Assembly (NCBI RefSeq): GCF_037126465.1
Contig: NC_088205.1
Span: 31,665,482-31,729,481, forward strand
DNA length: 64,000 nt
Source of the DNA: Ornithodoros turicata
Lineage: Eukaryota; Arthropoda; Arachnida; Ixodida; Argasidae
Reading direction: 5' to 3'
Every line of letters begins with the position of its first letter. Positions within the stretch are counted from its first letter, which is position 1. Positions 1-10,088 of the stretch are shown piece by piece. Under the pieces are notes generated by a model that saw only the letters and a program-made list of their open reading frames with translations, did no database searches and was not told the DNA's origin. Made by a program: the position numbers and the translations under genes.

Positions 1-921
1 CCACCTTTGTCGCGTGATTGAACGTTATCTGACACGTATTTGAGATGTCATAAATTAATAAAGCTGTTTGTATATTTTAAACTGATGTGCGAATCTTTGA
101 AAAATGTGGTTGATTTCTCTGTTCTACTCTGGAAGAGTGATTGAGGTTCTAGTACAAAAGCATGGCTCCTTCTATTTTACAGAATATAATAGGGAAAGTC
201 GCAACGTGCCACTGGCATGGTGGTTGTCACTGGTGGCATGTGACGATGCATTTTGTATTTACAGCATTTTAAATATACCTCAATGACGTGGTTGACCCCG
301 CTCACTTCTCGAATTAATTCACCCTGATTTTAATGTTCTTTGTGTTTCCATTCTTCTTTGCGGTAGCGAATTATAAGTAAATTAGACGCAACAATGTTTT
401 ATTACAATTATATGTGAAAGGCACAAGGCGCAGACAATTGTATTTTACACATGCTGTATGGGATTTATGTGCTTTTCACAAGTCATTGCAAATGCATGGC
501 TATACCTCAGAACTATAAATAATATGGACATAATTTGATGGTTGAATTTTCCTGTGACGTACACTACCTAAAAATTTCTACAGGCCTTCCACGTGACAGA
601 GATTGTAGCCCAGTTCCCCATCCCAACTCCCAATGAAGGGAGAACAGGATGCACGGACAATGCCATTCTTAGGTTGAACACGACAACGAAGGAATGCTTG
701 ACTCGCCGGGAGAAGCAATGCGACGAGTGAATTGGGGTCGGTTGAAATGAGCCGGTTGTTTCTTGCCAAAGAACCGGGACGGAGAAGTTGAAATGAGGGA
801 ACCCCGCTGGACAGTTTGCTCTGGAACCACAAAAAGGAAGCAGCAACCTTCTCCCCAAGTACACAAAGCAAAGGCATCCCAGGGGAATTGTTAGTTTGGC
901 TTTCTGCAGTACAAGCTAGAA
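1..921. other. No recognisable gene
   Basis: AT-rich sequence with only short open frames on both strands; none shows a recognisable domain, and I see no RNA gene or clear repeat. It ends where the iterated GGCCGAAA units of the first fold-back element begin. Confidence 0.5.
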
Positions 922-923
922 AT

Positions 924-1075
924 GGGTGGCAATCATAAGGCCGAAACTCACAAGGCCGAATTATCAAAAGACCAAAACTCAAAAGGCCGAAAACCGGAAG
1001 GCCGAAAATTCAAAACACCGAAAAATCACAAGGCCGAAAAGTCACAAAAACGAATTATCGAAACGCCGACAAATG
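924..1075 (+). repeat. Left iterated terminal repeat (GGCCGAAA units)
   Basis: About ten degenerate units of GGCCGAAA or CACCGAAAA, spaced roughly 14-17 bases apart. They give a lysine-rich, meaningless translation on the plus strand that should not be called a gene. Confidence 0.75.
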
Positions 1076-1371
1076 AGGAACCCAGGATACGAGAACTGGT
1101 ATTCCAACTGCGACAAAAAATAAAAAATAAAATAAAATAGCTCTACAGATTAAATAGAATAAACTTGTTGGGAATTAATACAGCAAATAAATCGTTTCGT
1201 CGAACATCACATTAATAAAGTACTTTCGATAACTTAGAGGAAAACAAAAAGGAGAAGTAGAGATATGAACCACTGTGTTATTGTGTGTTTATTGTACACG
1301 GTGGCAATCAGGTTCGGGTTAAAAAATGTAGAGAAACACCATTTCCTGTACAATTCATTCAGTGCGTGATA

Positions 1372-1376
1372 CAAGT
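1372..1376. repeat. Target-site duplication of BEL element (left copy)
   Basis: CAAGT immediately before the left LTR. The same five bases follow the right LTR at 6734-6738. Five bases is the usual duplication for BEL/Pao elements. Confidence 0.85.
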
Positions 1377-1510
1377 TTTGGAATACAGTACAGGGAGAGC
1401 AAGTAGGTGACGATGTTTATTGGATGGTGCTTGGGAGAAGAATGAAAAAGCGTGAGCAATCGCGTGGGCGTGCAGGCGCTGAGTCGTCGTCTTCAACATA
1501 GTATTCAACA
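1377..1510 (-). repeat. BEL 3' LTR (134 bp)
   Basis: Reads TGTTGAATAC...CTGTATTCCAAA on the minus strand and matches 6600-6733 throughout. The stop codon of the polyprotein frame overlaps its inner edge. Confidence 0.9.
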
Positions 1511-4500
1511 GCCTGCCACCCACAGATGAGAACGACGTAGTGTTTCAAGATTTCGACTATTTAATGGTGGTGCGAGTAGACGTCTTCCCATTATCATGGT
1601 TGCTGGAGTGAGTGGTGTCGGCTCGGAGTTTTCGTTGTAAACAAAGGTTATAGGTCTTGAGTTCATCATCGCCTCCACCTCAGCCAGCAGAGTTTGCATT
1701 TCGATGAAGTCTACGACGTTCCTGGACAGGGTTTTCCTCAATGCTGATTTTACGGATCTTATCAGTCTTTCATAAAAGCCACCCCACCATGGTGCGCGCT
1801 CCGGTATGAATTTCCAGCGGATTCCGTTACGTGAAGAATAGTCCTGCACCAGTGGGTCCGTTAAGATCCTCTGTATGTCCCGAATTTCTCTTGCGACCTT
1901 TTTGAACGTCAAGGCATTGTCCGAGTAGATGGTTTGGCAGATTCCCCTACGAGCTGTAAATCTTCGGAAGGCTTGCAAGAACTTGATCGCCGACATGTCC
2001 TCGCACAGCTCTAGGTGCACAGCCCTTGTGACGGCACAAGTGAAGAGGACAATGTAGCCCTTGTGGTAGTTCCTCCTTCGCTTCAACATTACTGGTCCCG
2101 CAAAATCGATGCCGGTGACCTCGAAGGGATGACTCATCGTCACTCTGTCAGGTGGAAGTTGGCCATCAGGTTGTGTCAGATGCCTTGCGTCGTTTCTTCT
2201 GCATGTCACGCAACCTCGTAGTATTCGCTTGACTTGTTGGCGTGCTCGGAGTATCCAGAACCTTTCGCGTAGCTGCACTAAAGTGTCACGCACTCCGCAG
2301 TGGAAAACTTGTCGATGGGACTGTAAAATTAAAAGGCGAGCATAATGCGAGTGAGTTGGCAGTATGATTGGATGACATTCCGAAAATGTTTGACGACTAC
2401 CACCCATTCGTCCTCCAAGCCTGAGGATGCCGTCGTCGTCAATAAATGGCCTTAGATCTTTCAACTTCGATGTTCGCTTAAGTGCATTGTTGCTTCCGAG
2501 TGCGCTGATTTCGTCCGCGAATGCAGATTCTTGTTCTTGCCTTACCCAGTAGCGTTCGGCCTGTTGAATCTCACTAGCGCTTAAGGGACCGTTGATCCGA
2601 CCTATTCCTCTGGAGTTCTTGGTGAATCGAATTATCCACGCTGTTACACGATGGAGGTTATTGACATTGCTGAATCGTCCCAGATCCATCACTGGATCCG
2701 AGCACGATGGTGCGATGGTTTGGAGCACAACCTGCTCTTTATGAACGTGAGTGCGTATCATCTCATTGACTTCAGGAGATGGCCATTTGTCATCAGATTG
2801 CGCCAGCCATGATGGTCCTTTCCACCACAGCTTGGACTGAAGCAATTTCTTGGGACTTGTTCCTCGCGTCAACAAGTCGGCTGGATTTGCTTCTGTTCCC
2901 ACGTATCTCCATCGATCTTTCTCTACCTTCTGTTGAATTTCTGTGACCCTGTTGCGCACAAACTGCGGCCAGCGGTTTGCGTCCCCTCGTATCCATTGCA
3001 AAGCAATCATTGAATCTGTCCAAAAGAAATCTGAGGTGGTGAGCTTGAAATTGTCCCGCAAGTAGCTGGCGAGACGAGCTGACATCAGCGCACCAAGTAG
3101 TTCCATACGAGCTAGAGTAACCTCCTTCACTGGTGCTATTCTTGATCTTGCTGCGATCAGTTGTGTTTTGTATCCGTCCGCGCAGCCGCCGAGACGTAGA
3201 TAAACAACGGTACCGTACGCGCCGGGGCTAGCATCAGAGAAAAAGTGTAGCTGTGGCTGGATCTCAGTGCTCATGTCCGGTAAGTAACAACGTGGTATTT
3301 CAATGTCTTTGAGATCCTGGAGCTCGTTGTGCCAAGCGCCCCATTTACGAGCGATATCATCTGGTAGCGGAGCATCCCACTCCAACCCGTGCTTCCAGAT
3401 TTCCTGTAGGAGCATCTTTCCGGTGACGGTGTACGGAAGGATGAAGCCCAATGGGTCATATATTTGTGCCACAGAGCGCAGCACCTGTCGTTTCGTGGTC
3501 ATGCCGTTGTACTCTCCTGATGTGCGGTGGAAGTCAAGTGGGAGAGACAGCGTATCCTGCTCCTGGTTCCAAGGAATGCCAAGTACTTTCGTTGTGTTTC
3601 CAATCAAAACAGCATCCGGTTCTGACTTAAACTTCTCGCGCATCGCATAACTGTTCGAACCCCATTTTTGGAGCTTCATGGAAGCCTTTCCAAACAGCTG
3701 TAAGGTTTCGGTGTACATCGCCTCTGCCTCCTCCTCGTTCGCCGCACCAAAAATGACGTCGTCCACGTAAATGGAATTTTCAAGTATCCTTGCTAGTCTC
3801 GGATGCTCACTGGCGTGCCGCTGGATATGGTGCTGTAACGTGGCTGCCAGGAGGAACGTGCTAGGGGCCGTGCCGAAAGTCACCCTAGTCATGCGCCACG
3901 TTTCAACGTTAGGCAGTAGCTGGCCGTCTACCGGCGTGGTGCTGTACCACAGCAACCTAAGCGCGTCTCTGTCATCCTCGTGTATGGCGATCTGTAGGAA
4001 TGCCTTCTGTACATCCGATACCAAGGCTACTGGATAAAGGCGGAAGTTCATAAGTGGTGGCATGATATCCGGATTTAGGTTGGGGCCCGCGTTCAGATTA
4101 TCATTGAGCGAGCTGGTGCCAGCTTCATGAGAGGATGCGTCGAAGACGATCCTCATCTTTGTAGTTATTCGATCCTCCCTGATGACTGCGTGATGCGGCA
4201 TGTAGTATATGTGTGCTGCATTTTGGGCCTGATCCATTTCCTGGGTAACCTTTTCTGCTACTCCAGAGACAAGATATTCACGTATGGCTGCGTCGTATCT
4301 CGCCATTAACCCTTGTGACTTGGTTAGACGCCTCGTGACTTGTGAAAGACGTTTCTCCGCAATGTGCTTGTTGTCTAGCATTGACACAACTGGTTTCCAC
4401 GGCAAGGCAACTGAATACCTGTCGTTCTTCAACTGAATGGACGTCTTGAAGTTATCGAGGACAAAGTGATGCTGTGCTGCGTCTGTCTCATCGCAACGTA

Positions 4501-6532
4501 TGCCGATGCTGTCCAAGTTCCAAATTCGCTCCATCATGTCGTTCACCGCTTCGCGATGTTGGCTTGCGTGCAACACAGTCACCGTGTGACAGCTTGCTGT
4601 GCGCACTACGTTTGGTAGAGAGCATGGTCCTTGCAGCGTCCAGCCAAGTGTCGTTTCGACGGCTTGTACACCTTGATACACCGGAAGAGTGCGCCCGGTA
4701 ACAAATTCCCAGTAGTGGTCCGCACCAATCAGAATCTCTATTTGTTGACGTAGGGCACCGTCGCGACAGTCGGCTATTGCCAGCTTGTACTGCTGCATGT
4801 GCTCTTTGATGACATCAGGTGGAACGTCCAAGACTTGAGAGCATATCTGTTCCACCACCAGGGCTGTTATCTTTTGATGTTCACCTCTTCCATGCATAGT
4901 CCTTAAACTGAGCTCAACGGCTTCCAGTACTTCTGGACGATTGTGTTGAACTCCGAATGCCCCAATGGAGATGTGCTCTGTGCGAACGATCTGACATCCG
5001 AGTGCTTTCGACAAGTGACGAGTGATGAACGTGCGTTGACTGCCGCCGTCGAAGATTAGGCGCGTGAAGACTTCCTCCTTAGTTGCGTGTGCCCAGGCTG
5101 TGGCGGTCTGAAGTAGAATGCGTTGGGGGGAGCGATTGACTGTGGTCTTCAGAGTGACTGCCGCGGACGTTCCGGGAGCAGGGGCAGATGGCCGAGGCTT
5201 ATATTCTGGGTCGCACATCGTCGTTGCGTGGTGACCGGCACATTTGTGGCATTTTGGGCGGGTTCTACAATGTCTTGCAGCGTGATTCGGCTTGCAACAT
5301 CTGAAGCATCGGCGTTGCTCTGCTAATACGTGTTTCTTTTCGGCAAGAGACTTTGTGCTTGTACAATCTGCTATCGCATGGCTTGTCATGTTGCAAAAGA
5401 GGCAGCGTTCATTTCCCTTGCCTGCCTTGACCATGTTTTGCAATGTGACCACTGGACGACCATTCGCCGGTTTAAATTTGCGAAAGTGCGGCGTCTTTGT
5501 GGGGTCATGTTCGGGAGGAGATTGAAAGGTACGCTGGGTGATTTCTTCGCGGTGCCTTACTTCGTTTCCTAGGAAGGTCAGTAATGACTTCAACGCGTTG
5601 TTGTGAAACGATGTGCCTGTAGAGGCTGATGTCAAAGCGGTTGATGTCGAAGCGGTTGATACCGTTTTCTCGGTAAGTACACGGTTAAATTGCAATGCCA
5701 TATCCATCGGAAGAGATCTCAGCAAGATCGGGTACAGCATAGAGCAGTAAGACTCTGTAGTAGTGCCAAGGCAGTTCAGTCCTCGAATGTGAGCCTGGAC
5801 TGTGTCATATAGCCTCCGCAAGTCGTAGAGATGTCGGCTCGAACGTACGGGTTCGATATCCGCCAGGCTTTTGAGGTGTTCTTGAATTAGTAGATTATCG
5901 TTGCCGAAACGATTGCGGAGAATCTCGACGGCAGATTCGTAAGTGCCAGGAGTCAACTGTAGACCTTCCACGGCGTTCGCAGCTTCCCCTTGTAGTGCAG
6001 CCATTAGGTACTGCATCTTGCTACTCTCAGGGAGTGAGGCATTGGTGTGGATAGTCACATTGAATTGACTCCAAAATTGCTGCCAGTGACATCGTTTGCC
6101 GTCGAACTTCAGCATTTCTAGTTTGGGAAGGCGAACAGCGGCTTGCGTTTGTGGTGCTTGAACGGTGTGTACCCGCGCAGGGGAGGCATCTCCCTGTGGA
6201 TGTGCGATGGCAGGGATATCAGAGGTGGTCACAGCACGTCTACGGGCGTCGACGTGTGCCTTTGCCATGAAGAGGGTCATTTCCAATCTGTTTTGATAAT
6301 CCAGCTGCTTCGTGAACTCCTGGTCAAACTCATCTTCAGTAAGAAGAGGTTCGATCTGACTATCGACTTCTTTGAGAGAGGCGTTGAGGCTTTGTAGCCT
6401 GTCGATGCGTGCTGCCAATTCGGTAATGTCCTGAGGTTCTTCACCCGCCGTTCGTCGGTCAAGATCGTTCTGGATCGTCGTCACCTGGTTCCGCAGAATC
6501 TTGCGCTTTTTGTTCAGCTGAGTTCGGTCCAT
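1505..6532 (-). CDS. BEL/Pao gag-pro-pol polyprotein (1675 aa)
   Basis: A single frame from an ATG at 6532. Domains in order: N-terminal gag-like part with coiled-coil character (residues 1-100); DUF1759-type gag region (about 135-290); three zinc knuckles (about 377-440, CxxC...H...C patterns); aspartic protease of the BEL kind with an FDGGS core near 495; reverse transcriptase (about 740-960) with the YVDD box near 922; RNase H (D near 1100, E near 1144, D near 1173); H2C2 zinc finger (about 1410-1445); and integrase core with D near 1475, D near 1538 and E near 1589. The catalytic residues I can check are present. The C-terminus stops shortly after the integrase in the 3' LTR, and the DUF5641-type tail normal for BEL integrases appears missing, so a 3' deletion is likely. 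Mobility is therefore uncertain although the enzyme domains look sound. Confidence 0.93.
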   Translation of the reverse strand: MDRTQLNKKRKILRNQVTTIQNDLDRRTAGEEPQDITELAARIDRLQSLNASLKEVDSQIEPLLTEDEFDQEFTKQLDYQNRLEMTLFMAKAHVDARRRAVTTSDIPAIAHPQGDASPARVHTVQAPQTQAAVRLPKLEMLKFDGKRCHWQQFWSQFNVTIHTNASLPESSKMQYLMAALQGEAANAVEGLQLTPGTYESAVEILRNRFGNDNLLIQEHLKSLADIEPVRSSRHLYDLRRLYDTVQAHIRGLNCLGTTTESYCSMLYPILLRSLPMDMALQFNRVLTEKTVSTASTSTALTSASTGTSFHNNALKSLLTFLGNEVRHREEITQRTFQSPPEHDPTKTPHFRKFKPANGRPVVTLQNMVKAGKGNERCLFCNMTSHAIADCTSTKSLAEKKHVLAEQRRCFRCCKPNHAARHCRTRPKCHKCAGHHATTMCDPEYKPRPSAPAPGTSAAVTLKTTVNRSPQRILLQTATAWAHATKEEVFTRLIFDGGSQRTFITRHLSKALGCQIVRTEHISIGAFGVQHNRPEVLEAVELSLRTMHGRGEHQKITALVVEQICSQVLDVPPDVIKEHMQQYKLAIADCRDGALRQQIEILIGADHYWEFVTGRTLPVYQGVQAVETTLGWTLQGPCSLPNVVRTASCHTVTVLHASQHREAVNDMMERIWNLDSIGIRCDETDAAQHHFVLDNFKTSIQLKNDRYSVALPWKPVVSMLDNKHIAEKRLSQVTRRLTKSQGLMARYDAAIREYLVSGVAEKVTQEMDQAQNAAHIYYMPHHAVIREDRITTKMRIVFDASSHEAGTSSLNDNLNAGPNLNPDIMPPLMNFRLYPVALVSDVQKAFLQIAIHEDDRDALRLLWYSTTPVDGQLLPNVETWRMTRVTFGTAPSTFLLAATLQHHIQRHASEHPRLARILENSIYVDDVIFGAANEEEAEAMYTETLQLFGKASMKLQKWGSNSYAMREKFKSEPDAVLIGNTTKVLGIPWNQEQDTLSLPLDFHRTSGEYNGMTTKRQVLRSVAQIYDPLGFILPYTVTGKMLLQEIWKHGLEWDAPLPDDIARKWGAWHNELQDLKDIEIPRCYLPDMSTEIQPQLHFFSDASPGAYGTVVYLRLGGCADGYKTQLIAARSRIAPVKEVTLARMELLGALMSARLASYLRDNFKLTTSDFFWTDSMIALQWIRGDANRWPQFVRNRVTEIQQKVEKDRWRYVGTEANPADLLTRGTSPKKLLQSKLWWKGPSWLAQSDDKWPSPEVNEMIRTHVHKEQVVLQTIAPSCSDPVMDLGRFSNVNNLHRVTAWIIRFTKNSRGIGRINGPLSASEIQQAERYWVRQEQESAFADEISALGSNNALKRTSKLKDLRPFIDDDGILRLGGRMGGSRQTFSECHPIILPTHSHYARLLILQSHRQVFHCGVRDTLVQLRERFWILRARQQVKRILRGCVTCRRNDARHLTQPDGQLPPDRVTMSHPFEVTGIDFAGPVMLKRRRNYHKGYIVLFTCAVTRAVHLELCEDMSAIKFLQAFRRFTARRGICQTIYSDNALTFKKVAREIRDIQRILTDPLVQDYSSRNGIRWKFIPERAPWWGGFYERLIRSVKSALRKTLSRNVVDFIEMQTLLAEVEAMMNSRPITFVYNENSEPTPLTPATMIMGRRLLAPPLNSRNLETLRRSHLWVAGC

Positions 6533-6599
6533 CGCTCAAGCTCCCTGTAGTCTTCCCGGTCAGTACTTGTTGCGTTCTGAATCCTGGTCACGGCACCAC

Positions 6600-6733
6600 T
6601 TTGGAATACAGTACAGGGAGAGCAAGTAGGTGACGATGTTTATTGGATGGTGCTTGGGAGAAGAATGAAAAAGCGTGAGCAATCGCGTGGGCGTGCAGGC
6701 GCTGAGTCGTCGTCTTCAACATAGTATTCAACA
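6600..6733 (-). repeat. BEL 5' LTR (134 bp)
   Basis: Identical to 1377-1510 by eye. As the upstream LTR for the minus-strand element it should carry the promoter, but no clear TATA box is visible in so short an LTR. Confidence 0.9.
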
Positions 6734-6907
6734 CAAGTCATTCACTGGCATTCACCTACCACACACTTCCTCTTTGTAGTAAACATGTTATAGATTATTA
6801 CTAGATTAGGCAATACGAGGTTATAGTTCATTGCTTTTTTTAAATGAAAAGAGCAATTCCCTCTCAGTGGTCATTCACAGGGATGCTTCCACTAGGTCTT
6901 CTGTTTC

Positions 6908-7125
6908 AATGGCCGTTTTATTTCGGTGTTCGGTTCTGTGTTCTGATTTTCGGCCTTTTGACTTGCTTGGCCTTATTATTTTTCGGCCTTTTGGCTTTCG
7001 GCCTTCTGACACTTCGGCGTTATGATTTTTCGGCCTTTTGGCTTTCGGCCTTATGATAGTTCGGCGTTCTAATTTTTCGGCCTTTTGACTTTCGGCCTTA
7101 TGATAGTTCGGCGTTATGATTTTTG
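6908..7125 (-). repeat. Right iterated terminal repeat (TTTCGGCC units)
   Basis: Reverse-orientation counterpart of the units at 924-1075, longer and more regular, with a higher-order alternation of TTTCGGCCTTATGATAG and TTCGGCGTTATGAT. It ends at about 7125. Confidence 0.75.
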
Positions 7126-7372
7126 CAACAAAGACGTGAAATTTAGTATTTCCGTGTTTTCAAATTCCTGGCCTGATACGGGCCAGAAAATTGAAGAGTC
7201 ATGTGCACGTACGAAAGCCGTGATGGGCGTCTGCACTTGTTGTATTGTATGCTATTCGTAGAGTTGTACGTGTTACTCTAAAAACGTAACTGTTACTATA
7301 ACTCTAGTGGCAGAAGTGATTTTTACTGTGTATGCACAGTACGTTCTCCTGAGACAATAGTTTATTATTACT
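7126..7372. other. No recognisable gene between fold-back elements
   Basis: Short spacer without a supported feature. Short open frames here have no recognisable domain. Confidence 0.4.
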
Positions 7373-7411
7373 GGGTCTAGGACATTTCGGTGCACGGACG
7401 TTTCGGTGCAA
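7373..7411 (+). repeat. Fold-back-type end motif (GGACATTTCGGTGCAC units)
   Basis: Two tandem units, GGACATTTCGGTGCAC then GGACGTTTCGGTGCA. The same motif in the opposite orientation is at about 10046-10088 (GTCCGTACACCAAAATG and a diverged copy). The pair may be the two ends of one fold-back element containing later insertions. I found no matching TSD, so the pairing is tentative. Confidence 0.45.
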
Positions 7412-7550
7412 AGCGTTACAGCGGCGGGGGCGGGACATAACTGCAACGTCGGTTCCGGGAAAAATGGTCCCAGGAATGGCTGCCACGATGTCGACATATC
7501 GTAATAAAACAAAGGGAAGAGGGCGGCTTGGCATAAAATGTAGTGCTGTA

Positions 7551-7794
7551 AAGGAATTTGGTTTACATAGAGAAGAACGTGCTTTTTGGTTTACTATTAT
7601 AGGTTTAATACCTATTCTGCATGTGGTCGTAGTCTGTCGTGGCTTTTAAACTTTTGGGGCATTTTCTTTTTTAATATTTTGCGCCCCATGTTCTAGTCGC
7701 TGCTGTACAGATATTCATTTCCCCCCCCTTTTTCCAAGAGTAGATGAAGAATTGGTTTGTCATTTTGTAGTATTATCTCGAAGTGGGTATCTTC
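7551..7794 (+). repeat. Left arm of a 0.25-kb inverted repeat
   Basis: Matches the reverse complement of 8745-8998 at roughly 80 percent by eye, beginning AAGGAATTTGGTTTACAT and ending at GTGGGTATC. The approximately 950-bp spacer holds a smaller inverted-repeat element at 8281-8494. Together they form a non-coding TIR element about 1.45 kb long; no transposase is visible. Confidence 0.7.
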
Positions 7795-8280
7795 AATTTA
7801 TTGATAACTCAACTCAACTCATTTTATTGCAACAAACAATATGCAATTATGATATTATACAATTTTAATTCCATTTGTTCAGGACTTGTCGGTTACCGCT
7901 TTGGTGTAAGCATTTGATTAGACGTTATTTCCCTTGTATTAAAAAAGCTTACCAAGTTACCATGTCGCGTTCCTGTGTTCTCGTGTCGATAAAAACTCTG
8001 CACCTTCCCGTTGCCCTTCAAGTTTCTATAAATGGAACAAAAGCATTGAATAAGCCATTTTATCATATTATGGCCATCCTGGGAGTGATTCATTGTGATG
8101 AATTTGTTAAAAATAATGCGGTCCGCAGTAAAGGAAACACTATACAAAAAAAAATTGACTTGAGCGACAAAAGTAACACGTTTAATGCACTCCGACTTGC
8201 ACTACGCATAGGTTCAGTCAGTCAGCTTTTGCTCTCGAGTTACGAAAACAAAAGATTGAGGTGAAACCACAGAAGCAGTA

Positions 8281-8494
8281 TACAGGGTGTATGCTCTAAA
8301 GTGTCCAGAAATCATATTTAAAGCGAGCGATAAAAGAAAAGCAAGTGGTACTTTTCTGCTACTTGTGTAAGAAACAGGTACTGCTTCACTATAGTAGCAC
8401 CTGTTTCTCAAGTAGCTCAAAAATAGAGCTCGTTTCTCTTTTATCGTTCGCTTTAAATAAAATTTCTGGACACGTTAGAGCAAGCACCCTGTAT
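8281..8494. mobile_element. MITE with TACAGGGTG ends (about 212 bp)
   Basis: A short inverted-repeat element. The left end reads TACAGGGTGTATGCTCTAAA and the right end mirrors it with CACCCTGTA. The inner matches GTGTCCAGAAAT, AAAGCGA and GATAAAAGAAA extend the inverted repeat to about 70 bp per arm. It is flanked by TATA, consistent with a TA target as in Tc1/mariner-type MITEs. Non-coding. Confidence 0.65.
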
Positions 8495-8744
8495 AATTGT
8501 CAATCACGTAATTTATTATTTGAAATTATTTTATTATGTTAGGTCACCGCAATAATTTTATGGCTAGCGAGTCTAACAGCTTTTGGAGGGGCACCACGGT
8601 AATTCTATGTCGTTGTTTAGGCCTTGAAAATACGCGGCCATCACCGAGGAAAAGTATGTAGAAATACAAGGGGAGTAACATCTAATCGAATGCTTCCACT
8701 AAAGATGTAACAAATGGAATTCAAATTTCATAGTATCCGTACCT

Positions 8745-8998
8745 TGAGGATACCCTTTTCGAGATAATACTCACTACAAAATGACAAAGCAATTCTTCAT
8801 CTACTCTTGAAAAAATAAATAAAAAATAAATATCTGTACAGCACCGACCAGAACGTGGGGTGTAAAATATTAAGAAAGAAAATTCCCCAAATGTTTAAAA
8901 GCCACCAGAGACCACAAACACATGCAGATCAGGTCTTAAATCTATAATACACAAAAAATACGTAAAGCACGTTCTTCTCTATGTAAACCAAATTCCTT
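8745..8998 (-). repeat. Right arm of a 0.25-kb inverted repeat
   Basis: Counterpart of 7551-7794. Both arms contain the run AAGAGTAGATGAAGAATTG or its reverse complement and CTGTACAGATAT, with indels in the T-rich part between them. Confidence 0.7.
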
Positions 8999-9016
8999 GA
9001 GAACACTGACGAAATG

Positions 9017-9060
9017 ATTATTATTATTATTATATTATTATTATTATTATTATTATTATA
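9017..9060. repeat. (ATT)n microsatellite
   Basis: A run of ATT/TTA triplets with one interruption. Confidence 0.9.
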
Positions 9061-9144
9061 CTGTTGCCAGCCAACACGACACATAATTTGTGAAAACAGG
9101 ACGCACGTAAAAATCCTGTTGAGCATTGGTCCGCCCTAAGCATT

Positions 9145-9335
9145 CGGACGGTGCCCAAATGTCCGGTGAGCAAATGTCCTGGATCCCGCTGGGCGTAGAA
9201 AAAAAATGGTCGGTGGTTGCGTGGGCGAAAAATAAAATAAAAATGGTCCCGCAGGCTCCTGCGCGCTCAAAAATGCGAATCCAGGGCATTTGCTCACAGT
9301 ATGAAAGCTCAAAGCGGACAAATGCTCACCAAGTC
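9145..9335. repeat. Two opposed fold-back ends (GGACATTTGCTCACC motif)
   Basis: At 9145-9190 the units run outward to the right (GTCCGGTGAGCAAATGTCCTGGATCCC). At 9280-9335 similar units run the other way (ATCCAGGGCATTTGCTCAC, then GGACAAATGCTCACC). This looks like the right end of one fold-back element followed by the left end of another, separated by about 90 bp. The partner ends cannot be assigned securely. Confidence 0.5.
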
Positions 9336-10088
9336 TTTTGCCTGCTGTTTTCTCAAGTTATGTGTCGCGTTCAGTGACACAGTACAACAGAAAAAAATAG
9401 TGCACATCCCTCTTGTATCAGCGTAGCAATGCATACATCGCCCCTCATAGCCTCATAGCTCATAAATTGTAAATATTGTTTTGAGGCGCTGTCCATGTAC
9501 TGACCGTTCCACGTCGTATTAAATTTTCCTACAACAACAGAAAAATGTTTCTTTCACAAGAACACACTTCGTTGCGGCTGGTGAGGGAGGGCGGCTAGAG
9601 AGGAACATCAAATTTCAACGTCATGTTTTTAACCACGCGCATGACTGAAGCATACATGTGCACAAGCATAGAAGCGTGGTAGGACTCCCGTACTAGTGGG
9701 TTATGTCGGTAGAGGCGAAGCATGAGTGTAATAATCTAGTGTATTTATTTGCCGTTCACTTACTCCTAAAAATATATTTAATAGTTGGGACCTCCTCTTG
9801 GAACTCTTTATTTTTCGGTCTTGTTATAATCCGCCCTTCGACTTTTCGACATAAACTCATTAAAAAAACAAATGTGTCTCCGAACTTTAACAAATCGGGT
9901 GAACAAATGGTAGCACCACCATGGTCAGTTGTGATGTGTTTCATGAGCCGTGCGAAACCATGCGCTTGTACTTTTGGGCACGCAGGAGCCTGGAGGATAT
10001 TTTTTTCTTTCACATCCACAACTACATTTTGTCCTACTCCCGTTAGTCCGTACACCAAAATGTCCGTACACCGAGACGTCCTGTGGGG

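Larger units (their letters stand above)
1377..6733 (-). mobile_element. BEL/Pao LTR retrotransposon, young insertion
   Basis: A 5.36-kb element on the minus strand bounded by two direct repeats of 134 bp (1377-1510 and 6600-6733) that I read as identical, with a 5-bp CAAGT duplication outside them. One uninterrupted gag-pro-pol frame fills the interior. On the minus strand the sequence just inside the 5' LTR (TGGTGCCGTGACC) is a plausible tRNA primer-binding site, and a G-rich stretch (GTGGGTGGCAGGC) lies just before the 3' LTR as a candidate polypurine tract. Identical LTRs imply a recent insertion. It sits inside the fold-back element that occupies 924-7125. Confidence 0.92.
924..7125. mobile_element. 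Fold-back-like element with iterated GGCCGAAA ends, split by BEL
   Basis: The left end is a run of irregular units of the type AAGGCCGAAA separated by short A-rich linkers. The right end holds the same units in reverse orientation (TTTCGGCCTT, TTCGGCGTTATGAT). The outer edges mirror each other: AATCATAAGGCCG on the left and CGGCGTTATGATT on the right. Short sequence-iterated inverted ends are typical of fold-back (FB) elements, which in Drosophila belong to the MULE-related FB/NOF group. Without the BEL insertion the element would be about 0.84 kb with no coding capacity. I could not find a convincing TSD, so the exact ends are uncertain. Confidence 0.65.

Noticed and set aside
578..982. 134-aa minus-strand frame near the window start
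   Set aside because: It overlaps alternative frames, has no domain and runs into the fold-back repeat.
924..7125. A 9-bp TSD for the GGCCGAAA fold-back element
   Set aside because: Several alignments of the flanks were tried; none gave more than five or six scattered matches.
9017..9060. Possible CRISPR-like or regulatory array
   Set aside because: A simple ATT microsatellite in a eukaryotic genome.
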